From contig NZ_JMCG01000002.1 in NCBI RefSeq assembly GCF_000764325.1, positions 310,001-374,000 on the forward strand: 64,000 nt of DNA. Direction: 5' to 3'. A model generated the notes under the pieces. That model saw only the letters and a list, made by a program, of their open reading frames with translations, did not search any database and was not told where the DNA came from. Every line of letters starts with the position of its first letter. Within the stretch, counting starts at the first letter, position 1. Source of the stretch: Vibrio navarrensis (GTDB lineage: Bacteria > Pseudomonadota > Gammaproteobacteria > Enterobacterales > Vibrionaceae). This document shows, piece by piece, positions 37,868 through 45,870 of the stretch. Position numbers and translations under genes: made by a program.

Positions 37868-40573
37868 TTAGGCGTCCGCTTTTTCTTTCTTTGCTTTAGC
37901 CACTTCAACTTTAGCGGCTTCTTGGTCTGCTTTCTTCTTGATTACGGTGGTACCTTCGAAAGTTTCACCTTCAACGAAAGCTTTACCGTAGTAAGAAGCA
38001 AGTAGTACTTCTTTCAGCTCAGCGATGAGTGGGTAGCGTGGGTTCGCACCAGTGCACTGGTCATCGAACGCTTCTACTGCAAGTTCATCCACTTTCGCTA
38101 GGAAGTCAGCTTCAGCAACGCCAGCTGCTTGGATAGACATTGGGATGTCTAGGTCACCTTTCAGCTCATCCAACCATGCAAGTAGACGTTCAATCTTCTG
38201 CGCAGTGCGGTCACCAGCTTGGCTTAGGCCTAGGTGGTCAGCAACTTCAGCGTAACGACGACGTGCTTGTGGACGGTCGTATTGAGAGAACGCAGTTTGC
38301 TTAGTTGGGTTATCGTTCGCGTTGTAACGTACCACGTTAGAGATCAGAAGTGCGTTCGCCAAACCGTGTGGTAGGTGGAACTCAGCACCGATCTTGTGCG
38401 CCATAGAGTGACATACACCTAGGAACGCGTTGGCGAATGCGATACCAGCGATAGTCGCTGCGTTGTGTACTTTCTCACGAGCGATTGGGTCTTTTGCACC
38501 GTTCGCATAGCTTGAAGGTAGGTACTCTTTTAGCATCTTCAGAGCTTGTAGAGCCTGACCGTCAGAGTATTCGTTCGCTAGAACTGATACGTAAGCTTCT
38601 AGCGCGTGAGTCACTGCATCGTAACCACCGAATGCGGTTAGAGACTTAGGCATGTTCATCACTAGGTTCGCATCTACGATTGCCATTTGAGGAGTCAATT
38701 CGTAGTCTGCTAGTGGGTACTTAGCACCAGTCTTGTCGTCAGTAACAACCGCGAATGGTGTCACTTCTGAACCTGTACCTGAAGTGGTAGTGATACAGAC
38801 AAGCTCAGCTTTCTTACCCATTTTAGGGAACTTGTAGATACGTTTACGGATATCCATAAAGCGCATTGCAAGTTCTTCGAAGTGAGTTTCTGGGTGCTCG
38901 TACATTACCCACATGATCTTCGCCGCATCCATTGGTGAACCACCACCTAGCGCGAGAATCACATCTGGCTGGAAGCTTTGCATTGCAGCTGCGCCTTTCT
39001 CTACAACAGATAGCGTTGGGTCAGCTTCAACATCAAAGAATGTTTGAACTTCCATGCCTTGAGCTTTAAGAAGTTGTACTACGTCATCTGCGTAACCGTT
39101 GTTGAATAGGAAACGGTCAGTTACTAGGAATGCGCGTTTCTTACCTTCTAGGTCGCTTAGTGCGATTGGAAGGCTACCACGACGGAAGTAGATTGACTTA
39201 GGTAGTTTGTGCCACAACATGTTTTCAGCTCGCTTCGCAACAGTTTTCTTGTTGATTAGGTGCTTAGGACCTACGTTCTCAGAGATAGAGTTACCACCCC
39301 ATGAACCACAACCAAGAGTTAGAGATGGTGCAACGTTAAAGTTGTAAAGGTCACCGATACCACCGTGAGTAGTTGGGATGTTTACAAGGATACGTGCAGT
39401 CTTCAGTTTGTCACCGAAGTAACGAATACGGTCTGCGTTTACGTCTTGGTTAGTGTATAGGCCAGAAGTATGACCGATACCGCCAATCTCAACCATAGTT
39501 ACTGCTTGAGCAACTGCGTCCTCGAAGTTGTCCGCACGGAATAGACCTAGAGTTGGAGACAGTTTCTCATGAGCGAATTCGTCATCGTAAGAGACTTTGC
39601 CCAGACCTTCACCCACCAGCACTTTAGTATCCGCAGGTACTTTAACACCCGCCATTTCAGCAATAGCAGCGGCTGGTTGGCCTACGATTTTCGCGTTCAG
39701 TGCGCCATCGATTAACAGTACTTTACGTACTTTTTCTGCTTCTGCTTTGCTTAAAACGTAAGCTTTGTGAGAAGCAAAACGCGCTTTCACTTCGTCATAT
39801 ACTTCGTCAACAACGATCGCTGCTTGCTCAGAAGCACACACTACACCGTTATCGAACGTTTTAGACATCAGGATAGAAGCCACTGCACGTTTGATGTCAG
39901 CAGTTTCATCGATAACAACAGGAACGTTACCTGCACCTACACCGATTGCTGGTTTACCAGAAGAGTAAGCCGCTTTCACCATGCCTGGACCACCAGTTGC
40001 AAGGATAAGTGCAATACCATCGTGCTTCATCAGTGCGTTTGAAAGCTCAACTGAAGGTTGGTCGATCCAACCGATGATGTCTTTTGGTGCGCCAGCGGCA
40101 ACAGCAGCATCCAAAACCAGTTTCGCAGCTGCGTTGGTTGAATTCTTTGCACGTGGGTGTGGAGAGAAGATGATACCGTTACGAGTTTTCAACGAGATCA
40201 GAGATTTGAAGATCGCGGTTGAAGTCGGGTTAGTGGTTGGAACGATACCGCAGATGATACCTACAGGTTCAGCGATAGTCATTGTACCTAGGTTGTCATC
40301 TTCCTCGAGGATGCCACAGGTTTTCTCATCCTTGTATTTGTTGTAGATGAATTCAGACGCAAAGTGGTTCTTGATTACTTTATCTTCAACAATACCCATA
40401 CCAGATTCTTCAACCGCCATTTGCGCTAGCGGGATACGCGCTTGGTTTGCAGCAAGAGAAGCAGCACGGAAGATCTTGTCGACTTGCTCTTGAGAGAAAG
40501 TAGCGAACTCTTCTTGTGCTTTCTTAACGCGTGCAATCATCGCATCTAGTTCAGCCATATTAGTTACAGGCAT
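37868..40573 (-). CDS. adhE: Bifunctional acetaldehyde-CoA/alcohol dehydrogenase
   Basis: Fermentative enzyme reducing acetyl-CoA to acetaldehyde and then ethanol, regenerating NAD+. The 901-residue fusion has an N-terminal CoA-acylating aldehyde dehydrogenase (catalytic Cys in DNGVVCASEQA near residue 245) and a C-terminal Fe-dependent alcohol dehydrogenase from about residue 450. The latter carries LALGGGSPMDAAK, TTSGTGSEVTPFAVVTD and metal-ligand His in AFLGVCHSMAHKIGAEFHLPHG. Codon bias is strong. The C-terminal tail is Lys/Ala-rich (KKADQEAAKVEVAKAKKEKADA). A FNR-like site lies about 150 bases upstream. Confidence 0.97.
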   Translation of the reverse strand: MPVTNMAELDAMIARVKKAQEEFATFSQEQVDKIFRAASLAANQARIPLAQMAVEESGMGIVEDKVIKNHFASEFIYNKYKDEKTCGILEEDDNLGTMTIAEPVGIICGIVPTTNPTSTAIFKSLISLKTRNGIIFSPHPRAKNSTNAAAKLVLDAAVAAGAPKDIIGWIDQPSVELSNALMKHDGIALILATGGPGMVKAAYSSGKPAIGVGAGNVPVVIDETADIKRAVASILMSKTFDNGVVCASEQAAIVVDEVYDEVKARFASHKAYVLSKAEAEKVRKVLLIDGALNAKIVGQPAAAIAEMAGVKVPADTKVLVGEGLGKVSYDDEFAHEKLSPTLGLFRADNFEDAVAQAVTMVEIGGIGHTSGLYTNQDVNADRIRYFGDKLKTARILVNIPTTHGGIGDLYNFNVAPSLTLGCGSWGGNSISENVGPKHLINKKTVAKRAENMLWHKLPKSIYFRRGSLPIALSDLEGKKRAFLVTDRFLFNNGYADDVVQLLKAQGMEVQTFFDVEADPTLSVVEKGAAAMQSFQPDVILALGGGSPMDAAKIMWVMYEHPETHFEELAMRFMDIRKRIYKFPKMGKKAELVCITTTSGTGSEVTPFAVVTDDKTGAKYPLADYELTPQMAIVDANLVMNMPKSLTAFGGYDAVTHALEAYVSVLANEYSDGQALQALKMLKEYLPSSYANGAKDPIAREKVHNAATIAGIAFANAFLGVCHSMAHKIGAEFHLPHGLANALLISNVVRYNANDNPTKQTAFSQYDRPQARRRYAEVADHLGLSQAGDRTAQKIERLLAWLDELKGDLDIPMSIQAAGVAEADFLAKVDELAVEAFDDQCTGANPRYPLIAELKEVLLASYYGKAFVEGETFEGTTVIKKKADQEAAKVEVAKAKKEKADA

Positions 40574-40720
40574 AGGGATTCTCCTAAATTAACAAATATT
40601 AAAAACTTTTTAGTAAGGCGACTTGTTGGTTGTTTTGATTGTCTATCAGTAACTTACTTAACAACCGTCTTAGTAAATTGCTTTCAGGACTGAGTATAAT
40701 ATTTCAGAGTGTGAAAATAA

Positions 40721-40734
40721 TTGACTTGGATCAG
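40721..40734 (-). promoter_or_regulatory. FNR-like site upstream of adhE
   Basis: TTGACTTGGATCAG matches the FNR consensus TTGATNNNNATCAA at eight of ten defined positions. It lies about 150 bases before the adhE ATG. FNR control would fit anaerobic induction of AdhE. Confidence 0.45.
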
Positions 40735-41015
40735 TTCTCACTCGCGAAATCCCTCAAAAGTGGTACCTTATCGCTCAAAATAAAACTAACCAATTGATTT
40801 AAAAATAAATAAAATCAACTTAACCACTGAGCAAAAAAGAAGCAATCGAACCAAACAACTAAAAAAGCCACAATAATTTGTAAAAAAGTTTCATTTTTAG
40901 TCCACAAAATTACATGTGAACCCCAAATCTTGTGCTACTGAGAGTATATCTAAGCCCAATTATCTCTCCACATCGTGACGTTTTTTTTATCTGTTTTGTG
41001 TGGATGTTAACGTTT

Positions 41016-41138
41016 ATGCACGAATCCCAACTCGGACCCACACAAAATGAAACATCTCAACATTTGGATTTACATATGTGCACAGTTGCTCTCCTTCCGT
41101 TAACCCAGTTAACTGGTCAACCGGATGAGCTCGGATAA
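41016..41138 (+). CDS. Possible 40-residue small ORF (uncertain)
   Basis: Begins ATG CAC GAA (MHESQLGPTQNETS) and ends LTGQPDELG. A weak GGA lies in the right region, and a small stem ACGC/GCGT with six T residues follows at 41154-41171. I recognise no family. It may be a leader peptide for the downstream ychE-like gene or chance. Low confidence. Confidence 0.2.
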   Translation: MHESQLGPTQNETSQHLDLHMCTVALLPLTQLTGQPDELG

Positions 41139-41234
41139 GATTAGTCTAACCGCACGCAAAAGGCGTTTTTTCTCTCGTCAATTCTTAGCATCTTTTCTAG
41201 AATATAAGCTCCTGTCCCTCTGTATGAATTCGTC

Positions 41235-41873
41235 ATGTCAAACTTCGAAATCGCTATTTTTCTGCAATTTTTCCTAGGCTTAGTTGCTGCAGTCAATCCG
41301 GTGGGCATCATGCCTGTTTTTGTCTCTCTAACAGGGCACATGACGCCGGAAGAAAAACACAAAACGGCACTGACTGCGAACATCGCAGTGGCAGTGATCT
41401 TGGTGGTATCACTGCTTGCAGGTCAAATGCTGCTGGATATGTTTAGCATCTCTCTCGATTCGTTTCGTGTCGCGGGGGGATTGTTGCTGCTCAGTATTGC
41501 CTTCTCAATGATGAGCGGTAAACTCGGTGAAGATAAACAGAACAAGCAAGAACAATCCGAATACGTCAGCCGCGAGCAGATCGGTGTTGTACCACTTGCC
41601 ATGCCTTTAATGGCGGGGCCTGGTGCAATAAGCTCAACGATTGTCTATGGCGCTCGTTACCCCAGTATGTTCGACACTGTGGGTATCGTCATCACTGTCG
41701 CCATATTCAGTTTTTGCTCTTGGCTGCTGTTCCGCTCTGCACCACTTATCGTGCGCTTCCTTGGTCAAACGGGCATTAACGTCATCACGCGGATTATGGG
41801 CCTGATCCTTGGCGCACTCGGCATTGAATTTATTGCCAATGGCTTGCGAAATCTTTTCCCCGGATTAGCCTGA
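41235..41873 (+). CDS. ychE: MarC/YchE-family membrane protein
   Basis: Six-helix inner-membrane protein of 212 residues in the MarC (NAAT) family, with LGLVAAVNPVGIMPVFVSLTG at the N-terminus and VPLAMPLMAGPGAISSTIVYGARY in the middle, both hallmark segments. Start ATG 41235 fits. It is divergent from adhE; ychE also neighbours adhE in E. coli, which supports the name. Transport of amino acids has been proposed for some archaeal members; a substrate here is not known. Confidence 0.88.
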   Translation: MSNFEIAIFLQFFLGLVAAVNPVGIMPVFVSLTGHMTPEEKHKTALTANIAVAVILVVSLLAGQMLLDMFSISLDSFRVAGGLLLLSIAFSMMSGKLGEDKQNKQEQSEYVSREQIGVVPLAMPLMAGPGAISSTIVYGARYPSMFDTVGIVITVAIFSFCSWLLFRSAPLIVRFLGQTGINVITRIMGLILGALGIEFIANGLRNLFPGLA

Positions 41874-41939
41874 TTTTCGCTTTAAGGTTATGATGTGGCT
41901 ACGATACTGTTTAATAGCCACATCATTTTCAGCCGCATC

Positions 41940-42793
41940 ATGTCTCAAGAAACGTTAAAAAACCGTCTGTACGTTATCATCTTTGGCACTCACACTCCTG
42001 CGGGCAAAGCTTTTGATATTGCTCTCATTATTGCCATTCTCAGTTCACTGTCAGTGCTGGTATTAGAGTCCATTCCTACCGTTCGCGCTTCTTGGTCAAC
42101 AGAGCTACGTTATTTCGAATACGGCTTTACCGCGCTTTTTACCATTGAGTACTTGTTGCGTCTCTACTGCTCACCCAAACCCGTCGCCTATGCGAAGAGC
42201 TTTTACGGCGTGGTCGATCTGCTGGCCATTTTGCCAACCTACCTTGTGTTGCTGTTCCCTTCTGCTACGTTTATGGGCGTGATTCGGCTGCTGCGAGTCA
42301 TGCGTATTTTCCGCATCCTTAAGTTGGTACGCTATTTACAGGAGTCCAACGTGCTCCTGCGTTCGCTTTTGATGGCACGACGAAAAATCCTGATTTTTTC
42401 AGCACGGTAGCAATATTGGTGACTATTTTCGGCGCGCTAATTTACGTCCTTGAAGGACCAGAACACGGGTTTACCAGTATTCCCAAAAGTATCTATTGGG
42501 CGATTGTGACCATTACCACCGTCGGGTACGGTGACTTAGTGCCGGAAACTGATTTTGGCAAAGCAATCGCCTCACTGACCATGCTAATGGGCTATTCGAT
42601 TCTCGCTGTACCAACCGGGATCATTACGGCTGAACTGAGCCAAGAAATGAACTCACACCGTCAACTGGTAAAATGCCCAAATTGTTCGCGCTCTGGGCAT
42701 GAGTCCGATGCACTCTATTGCAAACATTGTGGCAGCGAACTGGCCGATCCTGACAAACGTGTCGTCGCAAGTGAGATAAAAAAAGCGCCGTGA
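41940..42793 (+). pseudogene. Voltage-gated potassium channel with a one-base frameshift
   Basis: Two frames together make one Kv-type channel. The first (41940-42410, 156 residues) has S1-S5: S4-like VIRLLRVMRIFRILKLVRYL, then it stops at TAG 42408. The second continues from about 42398 in the -1 frame: FFSTVAILVTIFGALIYVLEG, the selectivity filter TITTVGYGDLVPE, S6, and a C-terminal zinc ribbon (CPNC ... CKHC). The switch falls in a six-T run at 42394-42399; one more T would restore a 284-residue protein. A real mutation, a sequencing error or, less likely, -1 slippage would explain this. The start is ATG 41940. Confidence 0.88.
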
Positions 42794-42804
42794 ACACGGC
42801 GCTT
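42783..42804 (-). terminator. Terminator of asd
   Basis: On the minus strand AAGCGCCGTG / CACGGCGCTT (42795-42804 with 42783-42792) is followed by seven T. It overlaps the last codons of the converging channel gene. Confidence 0.85.
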
Positions 42805-42828
42805 AGAATGTGGAATTAACCAAGCAGC

Positions 42829-43959
42829 TTACTGTTTTTCTGCCAAAATAATACGCAAGGTGCGGCGTAGAGGTTCCGCAGCGCCCCAAAGCAGTTGGTC
42901 ACCAACAGTAAACGCGTTGAGGAAATCGTCGCCCATTGACATCTTACGCAGACGACCGACCGGCACAGATAAGGTGCCAGTGACTTTCGCAGGTGTCAGT
43001 TCTTGAGCGGTAATATCGCGCTCGTTTGGAATGACTTTAACCCAATCGTTGTGCGTTGCGATCATCTCTTCAATCTCATCCAACGGGATATTCTGCTTAA
43101 GCTTGATGGTCAGAGCTTGAGAGTGACAACGCATTGCGCCGATACGCACACACGTACCATCGATAGGGATTGGCGAGTCTTGCAAGCCCAAAATTTTGTT
43201 TGCTTCAACGCCCGCTTTCCACTCTTCTTTGCTTTGACCATTGTCGCGTTTCACATCGATCCATGGGATCAACGCACCCGCCAGCGGCGCGCCAAAGTTG
43301 TCGGTTGGGAAAGATGCGCTGCGCATCGTTTCGGCAACTTTTCTATCAATATCTAAAATAGAACTGGCCGGGTTAGCAAGCTCTGAACTGACGGCATCGT
43401 TAATCACGCCCATTTGTGAAATGAGCTCACGCATGTTTTGTGCGCCTGCGCCAGAAGCCGCTTGATAGGTCATCGCACTCATCCATTCCACTAGGCCTTT
43501 CTCGTAAAGACCACCGAGCGCCATCAGCATCAATGACACGGTACAGTTCCCACCAACAAAGGTATTGGTTCCCTTGTGAATGCCTTGCTGAATTTGCGCT
43601 AAGTTTACTGGATCTAGGGTAATGATAGAATCGGGTGCCATGCGCAGTGTTGAAGCAGCATCAATCCAGTAACCTTTCCAGCCTGCTTGGCGCAGTGCCG
43701 GATACACTTTCTCTGTGTAGCTACCACCTTGGCAGGTAATCACCGCATCCAACTGTTTTAAGGCTTCGAGGTCAAAAGCATCATGCAATACGCCTGCGTC
43801 TTCACCAACCTTATTGCTTGCAAATAGGGGCGCTGGAATACCAACCTGAGAGGTACTAAAAAATACCGGTTCAATCAGGTCAAAGTCTTTTTCTTCAACC
43901 ATACGTTGCATAAGGACTGAACCAACCATGCCGCGCCAACCAACTAAACCAACTCTCAT
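42829..43959 (-). CDS. asd: Aspartate-semialdehyde dehydrogenase
   Basis: NADPH-dependent reduction of beta-aspartyl phosphate in the pathway to lysine, diaminopimelate, threonine and methionine. Of 376 residues, Gram-negative type. N-terminal nucleotide motif [18 protein letters not shown], catalytic Cys in [17 protein letters not shown] near residue 135, [17 protein letters not shown], and the catalytic His region [15 protein letters not shown]. Monocistronic, with its own terminator; an inverted repeat lies 41 bases upstream. No recognisable lysine riboswitch is present. Confidence 0.97.
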   Translation of the reverse strand: MRVGLVGWRGMVGSVLMQRMVEEKDFDLIEPVFFSTSQVGIPAPLFASNKVGEDAGVLHDAFDLEALKQLDAVITCQGGSYTEKVYPALRQAGWKGYWIDAASTLRMAPDSIITLDPVNLAQIQQGIHKGTNTFVGGNCTVSLMLMALGGLYEKGLVEWMSAMTYQAASGAGAQNMRELISQMGVINDAVSSELANPASSILDIDRKVAETMRSASFPTDNFGAPLAGALIPWIDVKRDNGQSKEEWKAGVEANKILGLQDSPIPIDGTCVRIGAMRCHSQALTIKLKQNIPLDEIEEMIATHNDWVKVIPNERDITAQELTPAKVTGTLSVPVGRLRKMSMGDDFLNAFTVGDQLLWGAAEPLRRTLRIILAEKQ

Positions 43960-44290
43960 AACATTAACTCTCCGTGTAATCTCGAACCAAAAAGTGAATT
44001 TGAACCCAATAGTTCAATTTTCCCAGCAAAATCTCAAGTGTTAATTCAGTGAAACGGTCTTTTTTTCATCATACTCACTATGCATAGCAAGCGTCGCCTA
44101 ACTCTGGTCAGACCTTCGATTGGTCAATATACCAGCTCGCCACGACCAGATTAACATTTGAAGCACATTTATTTCACATCACACAACATTTAATCTCACT
44201 AAATATCATATTTTATAGATGAAAACTTCACCAAACACCAATCAGACCGATCAACACCAAAACATACAACCAAAACGTTCGAATTATCCA
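43960..44290. other. Divergent intergenic region between asd and the NhaC-type gene
   Basis: About 330 AT-rich bases with no gene. It holds the asd promoter region with a perfect spaced dyad, TTGAAC-N6-GTTCAA (44000-44017), and the promoter for the plus-strand antiporter. The structured RNA leader of the antiporter starts near 44298. Confidence 0.5.
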
Positions 44291-44297
44291 CCATGTT

Positions 44298-44365
44298 AAT
44301 GTAAGGTACAGCTCCTAACTATCCGGGGGCGTAATCCCTCTAACGCTCCGACATTCTTCAGAGGA
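44298..44365 (+). promoter_or_regulatory. Candidate ion-responsive riboswitch in the leader of the NhaC-type gene
   Basis: A closing stem AATGT / ACATT (44298-44302 with 44351-44355) encloses a hairpin CGGGGGCGT / ACGCTCCG (44324-44332 with 44343-44350). Its loop CCTCT (44337-44341) can pair with the AGAGG Shine-Dalgarno at 44360-44364. An earlier GCTCC (44311-44315) can instead pair with GGGGC (44326-44330). Exclusive pairings that touch the ribosome site, in front of a Na+/H+ antiporter gene, suggest a translational riboswitch. The known Na+-I (DUF1646) class has such targets; membership is unverified. Confidence 0.6.
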
Positions 44366-44369
44366 ATAT

Positions 44370-45806
44370 ATGAAGCAGGAAAACACTCGCTTACCGAACC
44401 TACTACAAGTCATTATATCGCTCGGTTTGTTTCTACTCTTGGCGTTTTCGTTTACAGCGAAACTAGATCTCCCTATTCAATTAGCCCTGTACATCGGTTG
44501 GTTCATCATCATGGTGTTGGGCATTCGCTTAGGTCATTCGTACAAAACCTTGGAAACAGCGGCGTTAAACGGAATTTCTAATGGCTTGGGAGCGGTACTC
44601 ATCCTCCTAGCGGTAGGCGCTCTGGTTGGCACTTGGATTTCCGGTGGTATTGTGCCCACCATTATCTACTATGGTCTGCAGGCAATTCACCCGTCGATTT
44701 TCCTTTTAGCCACTATGATCATCTGTTCACTCACCGCACTGGCAACAGGCACTTCTTGGGGCGCCGCAGGTACCGCAGGTATCGCGATGATGGGGATTGG
44801 CCAAGGCCTTGGCGTACCAGCGCCGATCACGGCTGGCGCAGTATTATCCGGCTGTTACTTTGGCGACAAAATGTCACCGTTGTCTGATTCGGTTATTCTG
44901 GCGTCGTCAATGTCCAACGTTGAAGTCATGGAACACATCAAAGGCATGCTGCCAATTGCACTGATAAGCTATGTGATTACTGGTGTGATGTTTACTGCGT
45001 TTGGCTTTCACTATGCTGGGAATGTCGACATGAGCCAAGTGGATTCGGTGATTAAGGCGATGGAACAGCAGTTCTACATCACCCCTTACTCATTTGTCCC
45101 TGTGATTATCGTTCTGGCGCTACTTGCGATGCGCATGCCATCTTTCCCAGTTATCAGCTTCGGTTCTCTGCTGGGCATTATCTGGGCGGTGATGATTCAG
45201 GATGTCGATTTCCTTACCGCGTTTAACACCGCTTGGGCACCGTTTGCTATTTCGTCTGGCGTTGATTTTATCGACTCGATCCTAAATCGTGGCGGCATGT
45301 CGTCCATGCTGGGCTCGGTAGCGGTGATTGTTTTCGGTCTTGGGTTTGGTGGCTTGCTGGATAAAGTCGGCGTGCTAGAAACCATCGCGAAACTGTTTGA
45401 ACGTCGTGTGCAAAACCCGGGGTCGCTCGCGACCAGCACCATAGGTACGGCCTTTATGGGCAACGTATTTGGTTCAGCAATGTACGTATCATTGATTCTG
45501 ACTCCGAAGATCTGCGCCAAAAACTATGACCGTCTTGGCTACCAACGCAAGAATCTGTCACGCAACGCAGAATTTGGCGGCACGCTTACCTCGGGTATGG
45601 TGCCTTGGAGTGACAATGGTATCTATATGGCGAGTATTCTTGGTGTGGCGACACTCTCTTATGCGCCTTTTATGTGGCTCAGCTTCGTCTGTATCGCGGT
45701 GACCATTTTCACCTCTTACATGGGCTGGTTTGTCGACAAATGCGAGCCTACCGTGCAAATTGACGATGTGGACGAATCCACATTAGCAAAAACACAAACG
45801 GTTTAA
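44370..45806 (+). CDS. nhaC: Na+/H+ antiporter, NhaC family
   Basis: Inner-membrane antiporter of 478 residues with about 11-12 helices. Family motifs are TALATGTSWGAAGTAGIAMMGIGQGLG near residue 130, followed by AGAVLSGCYFGDKMSPLSDSV with conserved Asp and Ser residues, and in the second repeat GGTLTSGMVPWSDNGIYMA. Start ATG 44370 follows GAGGA. The gene is preceded by a compact structured leader, so control is probably translational. Some NhaC-family members exchange malate/lactate or export other cations or amino acids, so the ion is inferred. Confidence 0.87.
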   Translation: MKQENTRLPNLLQVIISLGLFLLLAFSFTAKLDLPIQLALYIGWFIIMVLGIRLGHSYKTLETAALNGISNGLGAVLILLAVGALVGTWISGGIVPTIIYYGLQAIHPSIFLLATMIICSLTALATGTSWGAAGTAGIAMMGIGQGLGVPAPITAGAVLSGCYFGDKMSPLSDSVILASSMSNVEVMEHIKGMLPIALISYVITGVMFTAFGFHYAGNVDMSQVDSVIKAMEQQFYITPYSFVPVIIVLALLAMRMPSFPVISFGSLLGIIWAVMIQDVDFLTAFNTAWAPFAISSGVDFIDSILNRGGMSSMLGSVAVIVFGLGFGGLLDKVGVLETIAKLFERRVQNPGSLATSTIGTAFMGNVFGSAMYVSLILTPKICAKNYDRLGYQRKNLSRNAEFGGTLTSGMVPWSDNGIYMASILGVATLSYAPFMWLSFVCIAVTIFTSYMGWFVDKCEPTVQIDDVDESTLAKTQTV

Positions 45807-45834
45807 TCGCACGACAACCATAAACAACCAATCC

Positions 45835-45864
45835 AAGCGTAGCCTAAACCGCTACGCTTTTTTG
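45835..45864 (+). terminator. Terminator of the NhaC-type gene
   Basis: Stem AAGCGTAGC / GCTACGCTT (45835-45843 with 45851-45859), then TTTTT. It lies between convergent genes. Confidence 0.87.
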
Positions 45865-45870
45865 CGCGAG

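Larger units (their letters stand above)
40574..41153. other. Long intergenic region upstream of adhE
   Basis: About 580 bases, AT-rich near adhE, with the adhE promoter and a probably long leader. A FNR-like dyad lies at 40721-40734. Nearer the plus-strand genes is a 10-bp inverted repeat, TTTTGTGTGG / CCACACAAAA (40994-41003 with 41038-41047), and a possible 40-codon open frame (41016-41138). I see no established gene. Confidence 0.5.

Noticed and set aside
42380..42420. Programmed -1 ribosomal frameshifting as the first explanation for the split channel
   Set aside because: The in-frame codons ATT TTT TCA do not form a canonical X XXY YYZ heptamer, and I see no clear stimulatory hairpin directly downstream. 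Kept only as an alternative in the finding.
44284..44292. TTATCCACC, a DnaA-box-like 9-mer before the NhaC-type gene
   Set aside because: Single isolated 8/9 match; such matches are expected by chance in AT-rich intergenic DNA. Similar single matches inside the HDAC-like gene (near 53545 and 53970) are also ignored.
43960..44369. Lysine riboswitch for asd or the NhaC-type gene
   Set aside because: The leader before the NhaC-type gene is too short (about 70 bases of structure) for the large lysine riboswitch, and the asd side shows only a simple dyad.
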